The notes under the pieces were generated by a model. The model did no database searches and was not told the origin of the DNA. It saw nothing but the letters and a program-made list of their open reading frames with translations. From the NCBI GenBank assembly GCA_900618795.1, contig UYJD01000013.1, forward strand, positions 397,418 to 461,417: DNA of 64,000 nt. The letters run 5' to 3'. The stretch's first letter is position 1, and every line of letters starts with the position of its first letter. Both the position numbers and the translations under genes were made by a program. This DNA comes from Cyanodermella asteris. Lineage: Eukaryota > Ascomycota > Lecanoromycetes > Ostropales > Stictidaceae. Below, in pieces: positions 54,209 through 64,000 of this stretch.

Positions 54209-55999
54209 TCAATCCAAGACTTTGCTATATACAGCGGTGACCATGCGTCCGCATTCGACGTTCTGCTCGACCTTCACTGATCGTCCATTCACAGCCACCT
54301 TCTTTGGAGGCGTAAGCTGAAGCCTATGCTCGTCCCGCTTGCTCTCGTCTCCGACCTTCTCCAGCGGCCCGATGTACGTTGGCAGCGGCTTGTTTGCCCT
54401 CTGGCCGGTACCCAGCTGGTAGTGCTCATTGCCTCCCCACCACACTACGTCGGCGCCCCAATTCGTGTCATTCTCGCTCGACTTGGCTGTTGCGCCCACG
54501 TACGTCACGTTGTCCATGATAGCTGCCGCATGCGTGGTTCCCACGCTGATGTGCGCCAGCCGGATGGGTATGATCGAGTGTTTTGTTTCGTCCCATTCGT
54601 ACAGTCCCGACAGCGCCTTGATCTTTACAGGCTCGGGCTGTATATGCGTCCAGCGGCCGGTGCCCAGTGTGCCATAAATCCCCTGGCCAAAGGAAAATGT
54701 GTCGGCCGTTACCCTGCCGACCTGTGACCGCGCGTTGGCTTTCTCGGGGTCGTCGTTCGGGGACGCTACTCGTGTGGCGTCCACGGTCATGAACGAGACC
54801 GTACCACCGGCCGCAATCGACTTGACCCGGGGAACCTGAGATGTGCCTGCGTAAAGTTTGCTCGTGTTCAGAAGCGACGCGGCGTCAATGTAGGGGGATT
54901 CCGGAGTCACATCGATGCCGAGCTGGCCGGATGAATTGTCGCCAAAACCGAAGACACGGCCGGAATCATCGAGGACGAGCGAATGAAAGTCCCCAGCAGC
55001 CACGGCAGAGACCTTGAAGCCCTTCAGAGTCTCGACCAAGTGTGGCTGATCGTACGCGCCCTCGGGCCTCGTTTCCCATACCAAGCCAGGGATTCCAAGC
55101 TGGCCTCGGGAGGGGTATGCGGTCGATGAAGATGCAAAAGTGAAAATGCGGCCCGATGATGTGAGGAAGAGGCCGTGTTCGAGTCCGGAGACGATGGAGG
55201 TAATGGATTCGCCCCACGACTTGCTGGGTATATCAATGGTACGGTAGGATATCTTGGATCGCGAAGACAGACCGGGTATCCACGAGCTTTCGGAAGGCTT
55301 GTGTCCCTCCAGCTGATCCTTCTTGGAGACAGGCACCGAATAAATCTGACCACCTTTCGAAAGTGCGAAGATCCGGTCCTGGGATATAGCCAAACTCCTC
55401 AGACTCTTGCCCCGCAGAACGTTCTCGGGAGCTGTCGTGGTCGGGTCGTAGTCGTTACCCCACACGAATAGATCTCCCTGCTCGTCAATTGCTGCTCCAA
55501 AATTCCGGTCAAGCTTAATATCGCGCAAAAGTTTCCCGTCGAACGCGGTCAGCCGCCTCGGGTTCTTGACCACCCTGTCGTCCGAGCCGGGAGCAGCAAC
55601 ACTGCCAGCATTCGACCCCCATACGTAGACTCCGGGATTCTCCCAACTCTGCTTGACCTGTACGTGTTGTGAGCTGATGGCGTCTCTATTGGCTTCCTTG
55701 GACGGATCCCTCCTCCTCTTCGGCTTCTCGAAAATAACCTCGGGTTCGTCCTTTGGCGCATCTGCATGTAGCTCGTTCGTGCAAAGGAATGCATATGCGA
55801 GGCCGCCGGCAGCTACCACAGAAGCGGCAGCTGGCCATACTCGATTCTGTCGTCCGGCTCTGCCGGCGCGGTCAGTGGTAGAGGATATACTTCGCCTAGC
55901 AGCGCCTCGAGCTACTGGTACGGAGCTGAAGCTGCTGCGGGCCTGACATTGCCAGCACACATTGCGCAAAGCTCGCTGCGACGTCCGTCCGGACAACAT
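54209..55999 (-). CDS. FMP25: Mitochondrial RCC1-repeat protein Fmp25-like
   Basis: 596 residues from ATG 55999 (MLSGRTSQRALRNVC). Intronless. N-terminal 70 residues are Arg/Ser/Ala-rich without acidic residues, a mitochondrial presequence, followed by one membrane helix (AAASVVAAGGLAYAFLC). Then come RCC1-type beta-propeller repeats: GVYVWGSN, LFVWGNDYD, AAGDFHSLVLDDSGRVFGFGDNSSGQLG, DTFSFGQGIYGTLGTG, DVVWWGGNEHYQLGTG. Yeast Fmp25 helps assemble respiratory complex III, at the inner membrane. An in-frame ATG at 56077 adds 26 residues but is less likely. Convergent with OSH3 (126 bp between stops). Confidence 0.9.
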   Translation of the reverse strand: MLSGRTSQRALRNVCWQCQARSSFSSVPVARGAARRSISSTTDRAGRAGRQNRVWPAAASVVAAGGLAYAFLCTNELHADAPKDEPEVIFEKPKRRRDPSKEANRDAISSQHVQVKQSWENPGVYVWGSNAGSVAAPGSDDRVVKNPRRLTAFDGKLLRDIKLDRNFGAAIDEQGDLFVWGNDYDPTTTAPENVLRGKSLRSLAISQDRIFALSKGGQIYSVPVSKKDQLEGHKPSESSWIPGLSSRSKISYRTIDIPSKSWGESITSIVSGLEHGLFLTSSGRIFTFASSSTAYPSRGQLGIPGLVWETRPEGAYDQPHLVETLKGFKVSAVAAGDFHSLVLDDSGRVFGFGDNSSGQLGIDVTPESPYIDAASLLNTSKLYAGTSQVPRVKSIAAGGTVSFMTVDATRVASPNDDPEKANARSQVGRVTADTFSFGQGIYGTLGTGRWTHIQPEPVKIKALSGLYEWDETKHSIIPIRLAHISVGTTHAAAIMDNVTYVGATAKSSENDTNWGADVVWWGGNEHYQLGTGQRANKPLPTYIGPLEKVGDESKRDEHRLQLTPPKKVAVNGRSVKVEQNVECGRMVTAVYSKVLD

Positions 56000-56679
56000 C
56001 CTCCTTGTTGACGGGTAGCTCCAGCGGATTTGGGTAAGCGATGTGGTGTCGATGAAGGGCGTGACTTGGATTCTCAATCACTTCGAGCTCAGACGGAGTT
56101 TCAGCGAGTCTAATCGTCACCACTCGGGCCATGTTCCGTCTGATCTGGCTGACTAAGCGCAGGCTCGAGCAAGCGGCGCCGGCGGACGCAGCGCTCAGAA
56201 ACGTGAGCATACACAACCCAATCCTGCTACTCAGCTGTATGGAATGCCCAACCTCAACAAGCTTCCAGAAATGCGGAGCTGAACAACAGCCACAACCAGC
56301 CAGAGTAATTGGGAGGGACCTCAATGATTGACTAGAGTCAATTACATGGCTTGCCCGTGGTGGGCTGAAGGGGTTACGTCGATGGTGTTCAACTAGCGCA
56401 TTAGCGAGCAGACATGAACATAATCTTCCTATCGCTCGCATAGCAATGCCCCTTCTCGAATATCATCAATTGCCGAAAGTGGCCTCAGAACATGAAGGTT
56501 CGCCACGGCAAGAATAAGTATTTAAGTAGGTCCACAAAGCGAAATGTTCAAAGTAATCGATGCCGCGTCCTCCTATTCTCGTTTGCTTGATGGCACATCC
56601 TTAAAATTGGATTAACAAAAAACACACTAAGGCACTCCAGACATGGGCCTCGAACTTGTTCCCAAGTCTCTCCGACAAC
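56000..56679. other. Divergent intergenic, 680 bp
   Basis: Promoter region for FMP25 and the orphan gene. A short frame MFRLIWLTKRRLEQAAPADA starting at 56131 on the plus strand is not supported. Confidence 0.5.
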
Positions 56680-58371
56680 ATGCCAATTGTCAACAGCGAT
56701 GGTACGCCCGGCTGTACCATCCTGAGCATCGAGGATACTCATGTCTACCAACTCCAGCCTCCAGAATCTGGGGTCAAGTGGACAGCCGAAAAGTTGACAA
56801 TCGTCACTGCAGACCAAAGTCGCGTCACTGTCAAAGCTCCCCTAGATGCCACGCAAAAGGACGGTCTTTCTTTGACAGCCACCTCGAGCACAGGCAAAAC
56901 GGTCAAAATTCTTATCACGGCCGTCAATTTCAAAAGCATTACTGCCAAGTTCAAGGCCTCTCCATCACTTCGCCAGAACAACTCTGAGCTCATCGAAACC
57001 GCGAACAAGATTGCAGGCCAGCGGGGATTGGCCCTCATCCACGACCGCGTGCAACCAGACTTCGTCAGCCAGATTGCATCACTGCCCCTCCCCAAGTTTG
57101 AACCCGTCCAACCAGAACAACGTGTTCTTCAAAGTGTGCTAGTGCTGCTCCGGGGACGGATCCAGAGCTTGAGCAGCCTCGAGGCAACCTTGCAACCCAG
57201 CGACGTCCCAATCGAGTGGCGGGTTACACGCAATGCACAAGACGATGTATCAATCAGGACCCCACAAATTCCCACCTTGACTGCATCGAATCTTTCCGCC
57301 AGGCTAAACCAGGATGTAACAGGCTCATTCGTAGTCACGGCTTCTGCAAAGTGTGCATGTGGTTTGACCCATACTGGTCGGGCCCTGAAGCTGATCTTGT
57401 TGGAGGTCAAACGGGAAAAAGATGAGTCAGTGGCTGCCACAAAGGACTTCTTTCATCGAAACAACGAAGGGATTCAACGCGACAACCACAAGGTCACCTG
57501 GGGAGAACGCGACACGGTGGAACTGAAAACTACTTTTATAGTCCTCAGTGGCGGGGAATTCGCCAAACTATATCTTGACCAAGACCGGTCGATCATTCAG
57601 GGCTGCTGGCTGAATAATATGATGCCAAGCAGAAACAAGACCGGGTGTGACATCGAGGCTGATTACGAAGATGCCACCGGAAGGAAAAAGGGTCAAGTCT
57701 TGTCTTGGCAGTCTGTTGCCCCGAGGCCAGGCATGATTGGCGACTGGTTTAACAACGAAGTACCGGCGAGTTTGCCATATAAACAAATAGACCCGAAGAT
57801 GGTCGTTGCTCGTCCGATTCTTGACTCGAGTAACGTGGGAGCAACCACCGACTCGAGAGGTCCGCTTGTCTTGGGTAGCGGCACCACATACCTGTTCGAG
57901 ACTAAGCCGACAAGCCTCGGATGCAAGCTTGTCATCGAAGCTGTGGATCAGCCCTATTCACCAATACCTTTCCAGTTCCCCGAGCCAACAATCCAGGCGA
58001 AGCCTCCATACGCAGATCGATGGGAAGTCACACCCAACGACGGCATGAGGCTGAAGGGGTTACGCGTCAACGAGCAGTGGAGAGCAGCTGTTTACTTCAA
58101 CAGTGCTTCCGCACCTTGGAGCTTCGGGATTGCGCAGTCGCGAGACTGGTCTATTACAGGTGATTGGACCATTGATGTGACGGGCACTGATAACTTCAGC
58201 TTCGTAGTTAAGGCCGAAATAGCTCAGGGCGCGTCGAAAGCAGCTGTCGGTTGGGAGCCTGAGAAGAACTTCCTCCTCGAAGGCGGAATGGTTGAACCGA
58301 CTACTGCTGGAATTGAGGTTTGGGAACCGGGCTCGGTGTCACACTTCTCCATGTGTGCAAATTTTGTCTAG
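56680..58371 (+). CDS. Orphan protein, 563 aa, probably beta-rich
   Basis: Not recognised. Intronless frame from ATG 56680 (MPIVNSDGTPGCTIL), with regular codon use. No signal peptide or membrane helix. Composition and alternation of short hydrophobic strands (KLTIVTADQSRVTVKAP; GLSLTATSSTGKTVKILITAV; GDWTIDVTGTDNFSFVVKAEI) suggest beta-sandwich or lectin-like repeats. Tandem similarity between segments cannot be confirmed by eye. A CACG motif and a few Trp-rich spots (FNSASAPWSFGIAQ; RDWSITGDW) stand out. Its lack of introns and distinct style could reflect an accessory or transferred gene, which is only a guess. Confidence 0.7.
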   Translation: MPIVNSDGTPGCTILSIEDTHVYQLQPPESGVKWTAEKLTIVTADQSRVTVKAPLDATQKDGLSLTATSSTGKTVKILITAVNFKSITAKFKASPSLRQNNSELIETANKIAGQRGLALIHDRVQPDFVSQIASLPLPKFEPVQPEQRVLQSVLVLLRGRIQSLSSLEATLQPSDVPIEWRVTRNAQDDVSIRTPQIPTLTASNLSARLNQDVTGSFVVTASAKCACGLTHTGRALKLILLEVKREKDESVAATKDFFHRNNEGIQRDNHKVTWGERDTVELKTTFIVLSGGEFAKLYLDQDRSIIQGCWLNNMMPSRNKTGCDIEADYEDATGRKKGQVLSWQSVAPRPGMIGDWFNNEVPASLPYKQIDPKMVVARPILDSSNVGATTDSRGPLVLGSGTTYLFETKPTSLGCKLVIEAVDQPYSPIPFQFPEPTIQAKPPYADRWEVTPNDGMRLKGLRVNEQWRAAVYFNSASAPWSFGIAQSRDWSITGDWTIDVTGTDNFSFVVKAEIAQGASKAAVGWEPEKNFLLEGGMVEPTTAGIEVWEPGSVSHFSMCANFV

Positions 58372-58752
58372 AACGTTTATCAAATTGTGCCCACTCACGC
58401 TCGCTTCGTTTCAGCTCAGGGAGATTGGAATTTTTTTTTATGCGAGCAATGAAACTGCCCCAGCGACATCTCTGTTTGCGCCGCACATATTATGTTTCTT
58501 GACTTCGCGAGCGTTGATGCTTTCTTATATCTTGGTGCAATGCTAAAGCTCCTATATAGAACAATTCTTCCGAGAAACAAATTGGATACTTCCATTATAT
58601 CGAAACCAGGATTAGATTCATCGAACGCTCGCTAATGTACATTGTGTCAGCAAGTGCGCCAAACATGCATGGTTGAGATAAACTCGCCAACGCTGCATGC
58701 TTAGGCCCGCGCTAACAACGAATTCAGCCCCACACGCGAAAAGCATAGATTG
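58372..58752. other. Convergent intergenic, 381 bp
   Basis: 3' flanks of the orphan gene and the kappa-GST gene. Nothing seen. Confidence 0.5.
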
Positions 58753-59491
58753 CTACAGCTTCGCAGACCCCGGACCCGAAGCGAGAACCTCAAAATCACG
58801 ATGCGGAATCCCCAGATACTCCCACATGTAGTGAAACCGGTCAGAGCCAAAGAACGGCTCCTCTTTGCCTTCGGCATTCCGAACCCACCACCAGGGTGCT
58901 CCGAAGGCTCCCAGATCGAGCGCCGCCTTCGTGTTCTGGTTCAGCTGATCCTTCCACTTCTGCTCGGTCGCCGCAGACAGGATCGTCTTCACTTCGGACT
59001 CGGCGAAATGCCTTGCGAGCACGCCTGCCAGCTTGTCCGGGTTGCTGATGTCGGTGTTCTGCTCCCATGCAGCGGTCCACAGCTCGAGGAAGCTCTTCTC
59101 GTAGCGTTCCTTGTCATAGTTGGCTTTGACGTAACACATGCCCCTCAACGCCTGCAGATCGTCAGTCTCAGAGGTCTTTTCAATTTTACTCGCTCAAAGG
59201 CAGCCGTACTAGTAATGTGCTCATGGGAAATACATCTGGAGTGCTCATCCGGGTCACACCGAAGTACTTCTCGGCGCGCTGGAGGTCGAACGGTGAGTAT
59301 TTCGCTTTGGCCGGTAACATCCATGGCGGTTTATTGCCACTGCCCGCATTGAGTCCGTTTATGAAGACGGGATGGATCTCGTATTGGACACCGTTGGTGG
59401 CCAATTGCTGCTTGTAGCGTCGGAGGTGGAGCACGGCGAACCGACTGTAGGGTGAGTTGCAATCAACCCAAACTTGAATCTTGCCACCCAT
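58753..59491 (-). CDS. DsbA-like thioredoxin-fold protein, kappa-class GST / HCCA isomerase type
   Basis: Two exons, 59491-59210 and 59151-58753; 58-nt intron 59152-59209 (GTACGG, GACTGAC branch, CTGCAG). 226 residues. Thioredoxin fold with a helical insertion: N-terminal VWVDCNSPYSRFAVLHL with the Ser of the S-P-Y motif, PVFINGLNAGSGNKPPW, PAKAKYSPFDLQRAEKYFGV, then after the intron FLELWTAAWEQNTDISNPDKLA and GAFGAPWWWV, FFGSDRFHYMWEYLG at the C-terminus. Related enzymes use glutathione for conjugation or isomerise 2-hydroxychromene-2-carboxylate; the substrate here is unknown. Mitochondrial/peroxisomal targeting is not evident, as the tail lacks a PTS1. Confidence 0.92.
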
Positions 59492-59897
59492 GATGCGATC
59501 CCAGCTTGGAGGAGGGGTATGGAGGCAAAGATGCGGAGAAACAACAATATAGGGATTTACGTGAATTTGCTCACGCCAAAGACCGACTCCCCCAGTTTCA
59601 GTCCTTCCGTCGGTTCCGGCTGGTTCGGATGTTGTGTCATCAGCCTCGGCCCAGCATCCAGATCCGCCACCGTGCCTTTAGCTACACCACACATTTGAGC
59701 ACAATTCATCTCGACCGTGCAGTGTGTTCTGAGTTACGGCCTTACAAGCAACGGTGACGCGCTTGAGCTTTGTAAGCATTTGCTTTAAAGCACCTGTACA
59801 TTCCACCTGATCACGCTTCATGCCACACAATCGTTCTCCGCAAACTAGTCTTCTCTGTCTCTGAAATAGAGTTGTTGATTGCGCGCGCAACTTCAGC
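59492..59897. other. Divergent promoter region, 406 bp
   Basis: Shared upstream region of the kappa-GST and SDR genes. No gene seen. Confidence 0.5.
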
Positions 59898-61043
59898 ATG
59901 TCACACAGCAAGCGTCCAGTTGCCCTGGTAGTAGGAGGCTCTAGAGGAATTGGCCGACAGGTCGCTGTTGGCCTCGGAGCCAATGGCTACGCCGGTATGG
60001 CACTCTTCAACGTTCCGTTGTGACTTGCATTAACATGATTCCCTGGCAGTTGTTGTAGCTGCCAAGTCGTCCTCGAATGCATACGATCCCAATGTCAAGT
60101 TTCCACCCGACCCAAATTCGCCTCAGAGCACAATCAGCACCGTGGTCCGAGAGATCAAAGAAGCCGGCGGCGAAGCCTCGGCCTTTGAAGTCGACGTCCG
60201 CAAGCCAGACAGCGTAAAGCAGATGGTGGACAAAGTCGTCCAGGTGAGAGAGAGAGAAGTTGTACTAGTTTCTATTTGTCGATCCTGACGGCGGGCAGAC
60301 GTACGGCGGGCTCGATGCGATAGTCTACAACTCCGGCGCCATCTGGTGGGCTTCGGTCGAGGATACGCCTTTTAAGCGGTTTCAGCTTATGCAGCAAGTC
60401 AATATCGAAGGCCTGTACGCTACGATCCAAGCTGCTCTTCCACATTTTGAGAATGCGGGCTGGAAGGGCCGGATCGTGGTTGTCAGCCCGCCGATATATT
60501 CGCGCTTCTTCCGCGGGAAGACTGCGTATGCGGCTGGCAAGGTCGGGATGTCCGTCATCACGAAAGGGCTGGCCATGGACTGGGAACGTGAGGAAAAGAA
60601 AGATATGGCCATCACGAGTATCTGGCCGGCAGTGGTATGCATCTCGCCCATGATCAGACCTTTGCAGACCGTGTGTTGACGTTGAGCAGGCAATCGAGTC
60701 AGGAGCAACGAGAGATGCGGACAGGAGTGAACTTCGCTATCCTGTGAGTTGTATGATTCATTTGTATCTGCAAATTGGACTAACATTTTGGCAGACGATA
60801 TATTCCGATGCAATTCTTGCAATGCTGAAAGCACCTGCTCCAGCCGTGAACGGTCGTCTGGAATTGGACGAAGACTATTTGCGCACCGACCACGGTGTGA
60901 CCGATTTTTCAAAGTATTCTTGTGTACCAGGAAGTAGTCCTCGGCGGATCATGCCTGCTGAGCTCCCGGACCTGACCGTGAAGGAGCAAGATGATGAGGG
61001 CCATTGCATGGACAGTGCTGCGCTGAGAAAAGGCAAATTATAG
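59898..61043 (+). CDS. Short-chain dehydrogenase/reductase, HSDL2-like
   Basis: Five exons: 59898-59994, 60050-60243, 60299-60634, 60690-60743, 60795-61043. Introns are 51-55 nt; all join in frame. 309 residues. NAD(P)-binding Rossmann motif GGSRGIGRQVA (TGxxxGxG type), NSGAIWW (NNAG equivalent), catalytic Tyr/Lys as YAAGKVGMS. The GMSVITKGLAMDW and RTDHGVTDFSKYS segments match hydroxysteroid dehydrogenase-like protein 2 (HSDL2) and its fungal relatives without the SCP2 domain. Natural substrate unknown; fatty-acyl or steroid-type carbonyls are family-based guesses. Convergent with the proline iminopeptidase, 62 bp between stops. Confidence 0.88.
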
Positions 61044-61105
61044 ACCACAGTGCTCAAGAAGCCTGTGCTCATGTTCAGCTTGTCATGGCTCTTAAGGTAT
61101 ACCTC

Positions 61106-62136
61106 TCACAACTTGGCGAATTCGTTCATGATCTCGACAAGCTTCGTTTGCGTACCGGGCTCCATCGACGCATGACCAGCGTCGGGAATGATGTATAACT
61201 TGGATTGTGGCAGTGCTTTGTGAAGTTTCCAGGCCACGATGGGTGGACACAAGAGATCGTACCTTCCGTTCACAATCCCACAGGGAATATGCTTGATCTT
61301 GTCGATGTTCTTGGGGTCCAGAAACTGCAGATCTCTGAACCAAGCATTGTCCTTGTGGTAGTGGCACTCAATTCGAGCGTGTGCGATCATATGCTCCGGG
61401 TCAGAACCCTCTTCAACATCTTTGAGAAGCTTTGGGTCCGGTGGCATCAGAAAGGCCATATTCAGTGCCCATTTGTTGAAGAGCACTGCAGCGGCCAATT
61501 CCAAGTTGCGGTCACCGGATGTTAATCGCTTGTAATAGCCAGCCCAGATGTTCCCACGTTCACTTTCTGGCAAGAAGCCGATGAACTCTTCGTAGACTTC
61601 CGGGTGAAGACGCCAGCTACCTTCGTAGGTAGTGTTGAAGTCAAGCTCCTCCTTGCTCTCCATGAATACACCACGGAGAGCCAGACTCAAGACTCGCTCC
61701 GGATAACTTTGAGCGTAGAACAGTGCCAGAGTTGATCCCCACGATCCGCCGAAGACGTGCCATTTCTCAATGTCGAGATGCTTGCGCAATACCTCGATGT
61801 CTGCACACAGATGCTCCGACTGGTTCTCACGGACCTCGCCAAGTGGTAACGACTGACCAGAGCCTCTTTGATCGAATACGATTACGCGATAGACAGCAGG
61901 ATCAAAGAAGACGGTGCTTCCTATTGATGTGCCTCCCCCAGGCCCACCGTGCAAGAAGACGACTACCGCATTCGTGAGCGCATGTCCATCGGATCAAAGG
62001 AGGGTAATTTTGTACCAGGAAGGCCATCATTTTTGCCATATTGCTCGTAGTGCAACTTGTGAAGTTCACTGACCTTCAGGAAGCCTTGATCGTAGCATTG
62101 ATCATGCTTATAGGCTCGAACTGCCTTGGATGACAT
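61106..62136 (-). CDS. Proline iminopeptidase (alpha/beta hydrolase, S33)
   Basis: Two exons, 62136-62016 and 61962-61106; 53-nt intron 61963-62015 (GTACAA...GGTAG), joining DGLP to VVFLHGGPGGG. 325 residues. Cleaves N-terminal proline from peptides. Seen: oxyanion loop HGGPGGG, FDQRGSGQSLP, nucleophile elbow GGSWGS (Ser), a cap domain rich in Trp (FIGFLPESERGNIWAGYYKRL), GIVNGRYDLLCPP with the catalytic Asp, and DAGHASMEPG with the catalytic His. The N-terminal YKHDQCYDQGFLKVSELHKLHYEQYG fits prolyl iminopeptidases rather than other S33 enzymes. No signal peptide; cytosolic. The start MSSKAV is the best ATG; one more lies 30 nt upstream. Confidence 0.93.
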
Positions 62137-63935
62137 GGTGGATTTAGCTGCGATGGCGAACAACAATAGATCGACGCAGTTGATGAACGATCAAGGAGCA
62201 GTCCAAGTGGGACTTGTAGTACTGGGCAAGTCTGACCAACGGCTGCCTGAATCTGTGGGACAGAACAGCTGGAATGAAACACTTCGTGTATTGTGAATCA
62301 GTTCACGGATATGGGCCCCACCACCCCCCGCAGTCGCACTGCATCACGCCCTGAGCATGAGGTACAAGTGTCTCTGAGGCACAAATCAGCAGTTACTTTG
62401 CCCGCTTTGCCGGTTTGACGCGATGCAGCGAATGGTAAAGACAATGTCGAGCACGAGACTCAGTGCCAGCAACATTTCTAATTGCGGTATCAGAATCTGT
62501 TCTCATTTTCTGTTGCGGCCCAGAAGCTCTCGTATCATGCAAGGTGACCCTTCACCAGGCATGGGGCTATAACAAATGCTGGTCACGTGCCTGCGCATAT
62601 CACACTCGAGTGTCTGAGCGAAGTAAGAAAGCGGAACAAGGCTGGTTGGCAAAGGGTGTTGCGTGCGCATGTACTTCAGCTTTGACTTGGTGTTCGTCAT
62701 ACATCTACATTTATAGATATCACTGGAAGCACCTGTAGAACTCGAGGCTAGCGTACTTGCTCGGGGATTCTCTAGAATCGGCAAACCCGTCATTCATTGA
62801 GGACCTCTGGAGGTGTTCTCATCTATACGCACGCCACTTGACTAACGCATGGTAAAGGACTGTTGCGAAGGTGGGAAGAGAGTATATTTGGAGCTCGAGC
62901 TGCTATGAGTGTCGCGTTTTCTGATGCCCTTGCAATTGAAGGAACACGAACGGGTTTTCATATGCCCTCAGCGTCTCGTGGCGGACAGGATTCTTCATGC
63001 TTCCGTTCAACTTTCAACGTTCAATCTTTAAACTGATACAGATCAGCACCCAAAAACTCAGCTGTGAGCTACGAAGCGAAAGAATTCGACAATTCGTTCT
63101 CGCATGAGACCAAATTTCACGGTCCGCCAACACGCAAGCTTGAAGCCGAATGGTATGACATTTGCTCAATGTTTGTCGTCCTTTGGCGCCTTTGTACAAC
63201 ACAGACTAATGTGGACCTCAGGGGGCTCAATCAGAATACCGGACGACAAGATGGCTTCGCTAAACCGCTCTCACAGGAGGTCGGAAACTTAGAGAAGAAT
63301 GACGGAGAAGCACAGAGTCGGGTAAGATAGAACCCAAACATTGATAAACTCAAATGCCAGAGAGTACTGACTTTGTGCAGGTATGAGGCCATGATCGAGG
63401 TCTTCACCAGCTTCTCTGCCTGGTATGTACAATGTCCCGAGCGCCAATCTCGAAAGCGAGGCCATTACTGACGGTGACAGAACATCCTCCGGCAGCATAG
63501 CTGGCGCGACTATTGCCATCGCCAGCCTGCCATAGTCAACATGCCTAGGGTTCTAGGGTACAGCGATCTTGCATTCGAATGCACGTCGATCAGTGTGTGG
63601 AGACACTCCGAGCAGCACTCATGTTCTCTGCTGATACCACGCCTTTTCTGATCATGGAGGCCTTTGGTTTGGAGCTGGGCAACAGACCTGTCTTCAATGC
63701 TCATCATAAGTGCGTCGGTTGGGATCCCTTGATTGATTCGACACAGGAGAACTCTAAGGAGCGATGGATATGATGAGCATGGTACCAGGTCATGGTTTGA
63801 ACCCACAGTGGACTCATAACGCATGTATCTTGTCTGTTCTGGCATAGAAGTCTTGCCACAAAGTGCTTACCAATAGACATTACACAATCGTTATAATTCC
63901 GTAGCTCGCTCTTGTATATAGGTCACTCATAGACA
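62137..63935. other. Intergenic, 1.8 kb
   Basis: No supported gene, tRNA or mobile element. Open frames are short and low quality. Contains the proline iminopeptidase promoter on the left. Confidence 0.5.
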
Positions 63936-64000
63936 ATGCCGAAGATGGCCACTATCAATGGGCCCTTTGAGCTCTTGAAGTCCACGGAGATTGTGGTATA
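63936..64000 (+). CDS. Possible gene start running off the window
   Basis: ATG at 63936 begins a frame MPKMATINGPFELLKSTEIVV that stays open to the last base. A TATATA sequence lies at 63915-63920, about 16-20 bp upstream of the ATG. The fragment is too short to assign a family; the second ATG at 63945 would also serve. Confidence 0.25.
   Translation, partial: MPKMATINGPFELLKSTEIVV

Noticed and set aside
1-64000. Transposon, CRISPR, plasmid origin or ribosomal RNA features
   Set aside because: Looked for terminal repeats, transposase/RT motifs and rRNA-like sequence; none seen. CRISPR arrays are not expected in fungi.

Overview
The window is 64 kb of nuclear DNA from a filamentous ascomycete fungus. 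The signs are dense single-copy eukaryotic genes on both strands, short introns of about 46-108 nt with GT...(CTGAC/CTAAC-like)...AG signals, a class III-like chitin synthase, a fungal rhodopsin-domain (PTH11-like) membrane protein, OPY2, OSH3 and FMP25. Gene content and style fit a Dothideomycete best, but that placement is inference.

Layout. 1-10 kb: 3' end of a P450 cut by the window edge, a transcriptional cyclin, a vacuolar HMT1-type half ABC transporter with one unexplained frame change, a small UPF0132-like membrane protein, and a 5'-truncated heme-thiolate peroxidase remnant. 10-20 kb, the most accessory part: a degenerate TAGCTAGG-rich repeat, a complete three-exon P450, a PTH11-like receptor-type protein, a long gene-poor gap, an unrecognised multi-membrane protein, then a small membrane protein abutting GPI1. 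20-35 kb, housekeeping: MSH2, the NatC catalytic acetyltransferase, condensin subunit 1 divergent from the CDC7 kinase, a broken low-complexity gene, and a chitin synthase. 35-38 kb is a large non-coding stretch. 38-56 kb: OPY2, SEC24, a HAD-type Swiss-Army-Knife RNA repair-like protein, a membrane protein with an in-frame amber codon, cytosolic TrpRS, a PRELI/MSF1 protein, OSH3 and FMP25. 56-64 kb: an orphan protein, a kappa-class GST/isomerase-like protein, a five-exon SDR, a proline iminopeptidase, and about 1.8 kb with no supported gene before a possible new start at the right edge.

How the genes relate. Most neighbours are functionally unrelated, as is usual in fungi. Two local themes stand out. 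MSH2, condensin and CDC7 are all genome-maintenance genes, and two of their promoters carry MluI-box-like motifs. GPI1, SEC24, OSH3, OPY2 and chitin synthase serve the secretory pathway and cell surface. The two P450s, the peroxidase remnant and the rhodopsin-domain gene lack any polyketide, peptide or terpene core enzyme, so I do not call a biosynthetic cluster. I found no convincing undescribed system. The most useful leads are broken or recoded reading frames (HMT1, the 46.4 kb gene, the 30.7 kb gene, the peroxidase) and two orphan proteins.
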